A stretch of 64,000 nucleotides of DNA from Nageia nagi (lineage: Eukaryota > Pinophyta). The notes under the pieces were generated by a model. The model made no database searches. It worked only from the letters and a program-made list of their open reading frames with translations, and was not told where the DNA came from. Where the stretch lies: positions 127,100,001-127,164,000 of the forward strand of contig JBITNC010000001.1 of the NCBI GenBank assembly GCA_050084985.1. Reading direction: 5' to 3'. Position numbers and translations under genes: made by a program. Below, in pieces: positions 59,401-64,000 of the stretch (its first letter is position 1; each line of letters starts with the position of its first letter).

Positions 59401-60391
59401 GAAAAGACGTGGTCATAATTCTCCTTTATGTGGATGATCTTCTCATAATAGGCAATAATATTGAAATCATCCAAGAGTGCATCTCCAAACTCAAGGCAAC
59501 ATTTGAAATGACTGATCTAGGTCTATTGCATTACTATCTTGGGATGCAAGTATACCAACATAAATATTGTACTTATCTTAGTCAATCTAAGTATATATCA
59601 GACATCTTGCAAAAGTTTGGAATGGAGGAGTGTAAATATGCTACAATACCTGTTTCTCCTAGAATCATTGTATCACTGAGCTCAGATTCTCAGTTGGCTG
59701 ATGCTACATCTTATAGATAATTGATTAGTAGTCTTCTATATCTGACTATCTCTCATCCTGATATTACCTTTGCAGTGAATCTGATGGCACGATTCATGCA
59801 AAAACCATATGTTGAACACCTCAATGCTATTAAGCAAATCTTGAGGTATGTCGTAGGGACAAAGGATCTTGCTCTTAAGTATTCCAAAGTGCCCTCGATT
59901 ATTCTCTCAGGGTTCTCAGATTCTGATTATGGGGGAGATAGAGATGACAGAAAGTCAACCTCTGCATATGTGTTTAGCATTGGTTCAGGTGCTATCTCTT
60001 GGGCTTCCAAGAAGCAACCTACTGTGACTCTTTCTACCACTAAAGCTTAATATCGAGCCATGTTTGTTGCTACCCAAGATGCTATCTGGTTGAGGCATCT
60101 TTTGAACGAAATTGGGTATAACCAAAATGGCCCATCTCTTATTTCGTCAGACAATCAATCAGCTATCTCTTTGGCTAAGAATCCTATGTTCCATCAACGA
60201 ACCAAACATGTAGAAATCCAAGCCCATTTTATCAGGGAGAAGGTTCTAGATGACATCATACACTTGCAGTATTGTCCATCTACTGAAAACTCCATTGATT
60301 TGTTCACCAAGCCCTTCCTGAAGCTCAGTTCTGCAAGCTTAGGGATTCTCTCGGGTTGGTGAAGTTGCCCTCAAGGGGGAGTGAAGTTTAA
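56473..60391 (+). pseudogene. gag-pol: Copia 2 gag-pol polyprotein, inactivated
   Basis: One frame from ATG 56473. Gag: HILDGSNYGIWEPRMRAE, then LAKEAWDRLKKIYLGSKFSR. Zinc knuckle CNFCGIFGHKEYDC near 57275-57315. Protease WIIDSGCTNHMC at 57439-57477, with DSG intact. Integrase HHCC zone LWHQRLGHLNHKSIQ to LCERCILGK (57805-57945), then core HSDLMGPF (58006), DDFSRMTFG and LRSDNGGEY (58190-58215). After a one-base frameshift near 58287: the VFGCDAF zone, RT with FQLDVKSAFLNGD (59164-59202) and LYVDDLLI (59427-59450), then RNase H with SDSDYGGDRDDRKSTSAYVF (59920-59975). Stops lie at 56554, 57214, 58554, 58590, 59718 and 60048. A second frameshift near 60316 precedes the end. Usual Ty1/copia order, in which integrase precedes RT. 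Confidence 0.95.
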
Positions 60392-60444
60392 AATTTTGTT
60401 AGTGATGACAACTTCACCTCTAAGAGGCCTTTTTTTTTATTGTA

Positions 60445-60735
60445 CATTCTAGACCTCCATGGTAAGTTTGCTCTGCGTGATAAACTTGTTGTACAATTGT
60501 TGTTATAGAGTGTTGATTATTTTATACTTCAGTGGTAAGTTTGCTCTGCGTGACAAACTTGTTGTACATTTTATACCTTCGTGGTGAGTTTGCTCTGCGT
60601 GAGAAACTTGTACAAATTTTGAGCATATAATTAATATACCTCCGTGGTAAGTTCGCTCTGCGTGAGGAACTTGTTGTACATTCTATACCTCCGTGGTGAG
60701 TTTGCTCTATGTGAGAAACTCGTTGTAAAATTTTT
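60445..60735 (+). repeat. Five-unit hairpin array in copia 2 3' region
   Basis: Five copies of a unit of about 50-80 bases: a TACCTCCGTGG-like lead, then AAGTTT-GCTCTGCGTGAC-AAACTT, then GTTGTACA. AAGTTT and AAACTT form a 6-bp stem around a conserved 12-base loop. The loop core GCTCTGCGTGA is unchanged in four of five units, while the spacer is more variable. Confidence 0.85.
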
Positions 60736-61202
60736 ATGCTCTATTTAAAATCAACACATGTCTATATACAACAGGTGACTATGAGTGATGGCTTGGCATC
60801 TCTGTGATGGCTTATAGTGCACCATTGATCAATTATTTATAAGATGGCATTATTTGATTCTCTTATTTGAATATATGATGCATCTAACTGATTTTGTTCA
60901 TGAGTTGATTGTAGCATGCAGGATCTTCTTCAGAAATGCAGGTTACTCACCTTGTGAAAGCAAGCTCATGGAGACTCACATGTCAGCTTAAAGTTGATCG
61001 ACTACTATGTACAATGAAACCAGTTATGGTTAATGATTGTATTGTAAACCATTTTTTGTCAAATGGTAATGTAGTGAGTCTCATACTAGTTCTCAAAAAG
61101 ATTCTCAAATATGTAAATGTTCTCATCTCCACTTGTATCTCTATGGAGGAGAACTCTCTCTTACTCTCTCTCTTCTTTCTTCTGCGCTCTATCCCAATAT
61201 TG

Positions 61203-61214
61203 CATTAAGGGGAG
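61203..61214 (+). promoter_or_regulatory. Copia 2 polypurine tract
   Basis: CATTAAGGGGAG directly precedes TGTTAGAA. Copia 3 has CATTAAGGGGGA at 16400-16411. Expected primer for plus-strand DNA synthesis. Confidence 0.85.
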
Positions 61215-61260
61215 TGTTAGAATTTGTAATGAAATATTGTGAATATCTAAACTCCTTGTA

Positions 61261-61313
61261 AATTCAATTAATCACTTAAGGGTATGTAGATACCTTAAGA
61301 GATTAATTGAATT
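61261..61313 (+). promoter_or_regulatory. U3 palindrome of copia 2
   Basis: AATTCAATTAATCACTTAAG plus GGTAT pairs with ATACCTTAAGAGATTAATTG plus AATT around GTAG, with one mismatch and one bulge in 24 pairs. The core CTTAAGG/CCTTAAG equals that of copia 1 and copia 3, but the outer arms differ in sequence and still pair. Confidence 0.85.
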
Positions 61314-61437
61314 CTTTAATATGTAGACTTTGACTTTACCAAAGTGGTTAGTTGGTAGGTTGAAGTTAGGTGATACATTTAATGTAACCCTAACCTTACC
61401 CTTGGGTTAAAAGAAGGTTAGGGAGGTGCTCTCAAGC

Positions 61438-61445
61438 TATAAATA
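61438..61445 (+). promoter_or_regulatory. TATA box of copia 2 LTR
   Basis: TATAAATA followed by GAGGGCCTCTCC, 223 bases into the LTR, at the same offset as copia 1. Confidence 0.75.
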
Positions 61446-61711
61446 GAGGGCCTCTCCTCTTGTAACATATCTAAGTCTTGGAGTAAGATTACTCTACTTG
61501 GTTGTGTAGGAGAGAGCAAGAGAATAGTTGTAAGAGAGGCATAGATTGAGAATAGAGAACTAGTTGTGGATGTACTCCCAAGGAGGGAGGAACCACATTA
61601 TATTGGTGTCATATTGTGTGAATGATGTTCTTAGAATTATAGATGATGAATGATTTAGCTTCCTAGTCTTAGGTCCTAGAGGATTTGTTTAGATCTAGTT
61701 CAAATCCTTCA

Positions 61712-63200
61712 ATAATATCCCAAAATTGATGAAAGAATCTTGCTAGGAAATGGTTAGGTCCTATGGCTTTATCTTTTTCCATCATGAAGATCATTGAGGT
61801 AATTTCATCCTCAAAGAAAGGTGCTAGTAGTTTGAGGTTGTCTTCTTTTGTAATTAGAGAGGGTATATTTTCAAGAAGCTCTCTGGTTGCATTTTAATCT
61901 TCTTCTATAGACTTTGTGAGGAGGTTCTTGTAGAAGGAAATTGCCATCTCTTTAATTTTAGGTTCATTTTCTATTAGGATTTTATCTTCTCTTTCCAATG
62001 TACAAATTTTATTGAAGGCCCTTCTTTGTAACATTAATAGTTTGAAGAATTTAGTGTTTCAATCCCTTCTTTAATCCAGGATATTCTTGATTTTTTCTCC
62101 CAAAAGATCTCTTCTCTTAAGGATAAGTTGGTATTGGTCTTTTAGGGAGTTTTCTTTTGCAATCATTTCCTAGGATCTTTCTTCTCTTTAGATAGTAGCT
62201 TCAATGAAATCAAGTTCTCTTTTTATTTTTGCCTTCTCCTTATCAATATGCTTGAAGTTATTTTTGCTCCAAATTTTCATATTTTCTTTTAGTATATTGA
62301 GTTTCATTTGGACTTGGAACATTGTTTTCCCCTTTATCTCTATGTTTTACCATTCATTCACTTTCTCTTCCAACTATGGGTGAGTAAGCCATATAGCTTC
62401 AAATCTAAATAGGGTGCATTTTTTGACATATGGGGATGCTTGTAGTAATAAAGAAATATGGTCTAAGTCAATCTTAGTTTGAGCTAGTAATGCATAATCT
62501 AGAAATTTATCAAGCTAAGAGGGAAACCACATTGGTCTATCAACCTTAATTTGAATAATTTCTTCTTCCATACATATTGTTCCAGATAAATTCCTCTCCT
62601 ATAAGATCCAAATCAATTAAATTATTGCTATCCAAAAAGTTCTTGAGATCATTCATATTAATGTATTTTTCTCTTCCCCCTCCAAAGTTTTTGTTTGGAT
62701 GAAGGATTATTTTAAATTCAACCATATTAATCCATGGGACCTCAAGGAATAACATTTTATCTTTTGTTAAAAGATCAAACACTTTTCTTTGTTCCACAGA
62801 GTTATTAGAAGCATATAGGTTAGTAATGACAAACTCAAAATTTTGTTCAACATTGATAATTGAAGTACTAATGAATCTATTAGAGCATTTTATGCAAGGA
62901 TGGTTACCCAATTTCATAGTGTTGGGTTCCCACAGAGTCATTAGTCCTCTTGATGTACCTTTTGAATCTTACCATTGGAAATTGGTATCCTTCCACATTT
63001 TCCTTTTCATGTATATAATATTATCTTCCTTTACTTTTGATTCTTGAATCAAAATAATATTTGGTTTTTTATCATACCAAAGGATATTTATATTCCAAGG
63101 GAATTGCAACCCCTTATGTTCTAGGATAAGATCTTCATTGAGGACCTAAAGAGGCCTTATGGCCTCCACTCTGCTCTAAAGTATGTTGTTTCCTATTAGC
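61712..63200 (-). pseudogene. L1-type LINE ORF2: endonuclease and start of reverse transcriptase
   Basis: Read on the minus strand from about 63200. The endonuclease shows PNIILIQESKVKED (63030-63075; catalytic QE.K), MTLWEPN (62941), VITNLYASNN (62805-62835), VEFKIILHPNKNFGG (62680-62725; DFN expected, partly changed) and LIDLDLIGEEFIWNN (62575-62620). These follow the APE-type endonuclease order of plant L1 elements. The linker has NTKFFKLLMLQRRAFNKI (about 62010-62070). RT begins with DKAIGPNHFLARFFHQFWDII and stops at 61712, where copia 2 starts. Frame breaks occur (62100-62560). The remainder of RT is not present on the other side of copia 2. Confidence 0.85.
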
Positions 63201-63363
63201 AATATCTTATTCTATGAGGAGATTCCTTACTTACCCTAAGGAATGTCTTCCTAGGTGGGCTTACCCCACATTTAGCATTTTTCTAGTGTTCAAAATATTC
63301 TTGGATGGGATTTCCAATCCTATATTTTTTTGTTGTGTAACCGTAGCTATAACTTGACTATCT

Positions 63364-64000
63364 GTGTTTTTGGCCATTTTGATGACCCTTTTGATCTATT
63401 CTTCTCTATCTACTCCTTCAATTTCTTCATTTAATTCCATATTAGTAGCTTCATTTTTAGAAAAAAGTGTATTGTATTCTATGTTTTCCCTATCAATTCC
63501 TTCTAGTATACCTAGGATTGCATACGAATTCTTACTAGTCAAGGTGATGTGGCTTTTATTATTTTATTTTATGGATTTACTTATGATTTTTGAGGGAGTT
63601 TTATTTGTTTTCTTGCTAGAATTTTTCTTTTTTTTCCAATTCTTGTTCTTTTCGATTGTTCTCCATTCATTGTTTCCATTTCTATTCATATTATCTAGTT
63701 TTTTCTGGGCTCATTTCTCTTCATCTCTGGTCTTTTTTTTGGGCAATCTTTCATGTAGTGTTCAAAGCTTTTACATATATTGCATTGCATTGGAATATTT
63801 TCATATAAAATAGGTTTAATCCATGCTCATCCATCTTTGATTTTCAATTTTATTTCTTTCCTTAGGGGCTTATTAATATCCATATTAAAAATAAATATAG
63901 CATCCGTAAATTTTTATTTCAAATGCATAGCTCTTTAAATAGTTACCAATGAGCCAATTGCCTTAGCTACTCTTGCTATAACACTAGGATTCCAATAGGA
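63364..64000 (-). pseudogene. L1-type LINE ORF1 relic with CCHC zinc knuckle, cut by window edge
   Basis: On the minus strand at 63735-63795 the reading is PMQCNICKSFEHYMKDCPK, a CX2CX4HX4C zinc knuckle typical of the C-terminal part of plant L1 ORF1 RNA-binding proteins. A basic, charged tail follows toward 63600. Upstream (63840-64000) minus-strand text reads as more ORF1-like protein (for example FIFNMDINKPL, then KGIKLKIKD) and continues beyond the window. The + strand frame at 63364-63813 is hydrophobic shadow text. Order ORF1 then endonuclease fits one LINE on the minus strand. Confidence 0.75.

Larger units (their letters stand above)
60392..61214 (+). other. Copia 2 3' untranslated region
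   Basis: Contains the five-unit hairpin array (60445-60735), then sequence shared with copia 3 around GAAACCAGTTATGGTTAAT, a CT-rich run (61130-61190), and ends with polypurine AAGGGGAG at the 3' LTR. The frame at 60936-61208 overlaps these signals and has no counterpart in copia 3, so it is left out. Confidence 0.7.
53091..61711 (+). mobile_element. Copia element 2, nearly full length, with inverted left LTR
   Basis: Left LTR inverted (53091-53542), long leader (53543-56472), gag-pol (56473-60391) in the copia order gag, protease, integrase, RT, RNase H, a 3' untranslated region with a hairpin array (60392-61214), a polypurine tract and a complete 3' LTR (61215-61711). It separates two pieces of an L1-type LINE. 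Coding is broken by six stops and two single-base frameshifts, but all catalytic motifs except the RNase H region can be read, so it is the youngest-looking autonomous element in the window. Confidence 0.9.
61215..61711 (+). repeat. 3' LTR of copia element 2
   Basis: 497 bp, beginning TGTTAGAATTTGTAATG and ending CAAATCCTTCA, close to the 494-bp LTR of copia 1, which also ends CCTTCA. It has a 24-bp U3 palindrome at 61261-61313 and TATA box 61438-61445. LINE coding sequence resumes directly after it with ATAATATCCC. Confidence 0.85.

Noticed and set aside
60936-61208. 90-codon frame before the 3' LTR as an env-like gene
   Set aside because: It overlaps the polypurine region and non-coding text shared with copia 3, where the frame is not open. 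No signal or membrane pattern supports it.
63364-63813. 149-codon + strand hydrophobic frame resembling a membrane protein
   Set aside because: The minus strand here encodes a clear CCHC knuckle of a LINE ORF1. The + frame is its T-rich shadow.

Overview
This window reads as a repeat-dominated plant nuclear genome segment. It is AT-rich, and nearly every recognisable coding trace belongs to a transposable element of a land-plant type: Ty1/copia and Ty3/gypsy LTR retrotransposons, LINEs, a CACTA DNA transposon and a plant mobile domain gene. The long, old, nested LTR elements, kilobase-scale unexplained spacers and absence of any intact host gene resemble a gymnosperm (conifer-type) genome. 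That organism call is inference, not proof. No tRNA, rRNA, CRISPR array or intact single-copy gene was found. Every element seen is inactive, carrying stops, frameshifts, deletions or later insertions.

Layout. 1-1975: decayed + strand reading frame with an acidic and then coiled-coil-like composition. 1945-3755: a 1.8 kb dispersed repeat (R1) with internal tandem arrays. 3756-5243: little to report. 5244-7041: + strand plant mobile domain (PMD) pseudogene with introns. 7679-10884: minus-strand gypsy element A (gag relic plus 5' LTR), inserted in the reverse transcriptase of gypsy element B. 10885-19590: element B (minus; RT, linker, protease, gag, 5' LTR), itself split by copia element 3 (12135-16918).

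19662-34556: gypsy-type element C/D on the minus strand. Its 3' LTR is split by a 6.6 kb non-autonomous LTR element (LARD, 19986-26595) with a perfect 5-bp target duplication, AAGCA. Its internal region holds a second R1 copy (30970-32875). 34557-38506: CACTA transposon remains on the + strand, with the right terminus intact and the left end not found. It sits in the pol tail of a further gypsy element (38507-38960 and its LTR). 39640-41330: 3' half of a non-L1 LINE on the + strand. 41331-44483: AT-rich, no gene seen.

44484-50044: copia element 1, with a large deletion from integrase to the last 77 bp of its 3' LTR. 50180-51953: minus-strand coding relic of an unrecognised family. 51975-53090 and 61712-64000: two pieces of an L1-type LINE on the minus strand (ORF2 C-terminal part; RT start, endonuclease and ORF1 zinc knuckle). 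They are separated by copia element 2 (about 53090-61711), the best preserved element, with full gag-protease-integrase-RT-RNaseH order. Its left LTR lies in inverted orientation.

No genes here work together as a host pathway. The relationships are those of nesting, with the order readable from who interrupts whom. The most interesting signals are structural: a long palindrome kept at the same LTR position in three diverged copia elements though its outer arms differ, arrays of small hairpins in copia 3' untranslated regions, very long copia leaders holding a conserved 600-bp block, and an inverted 5' LTR.
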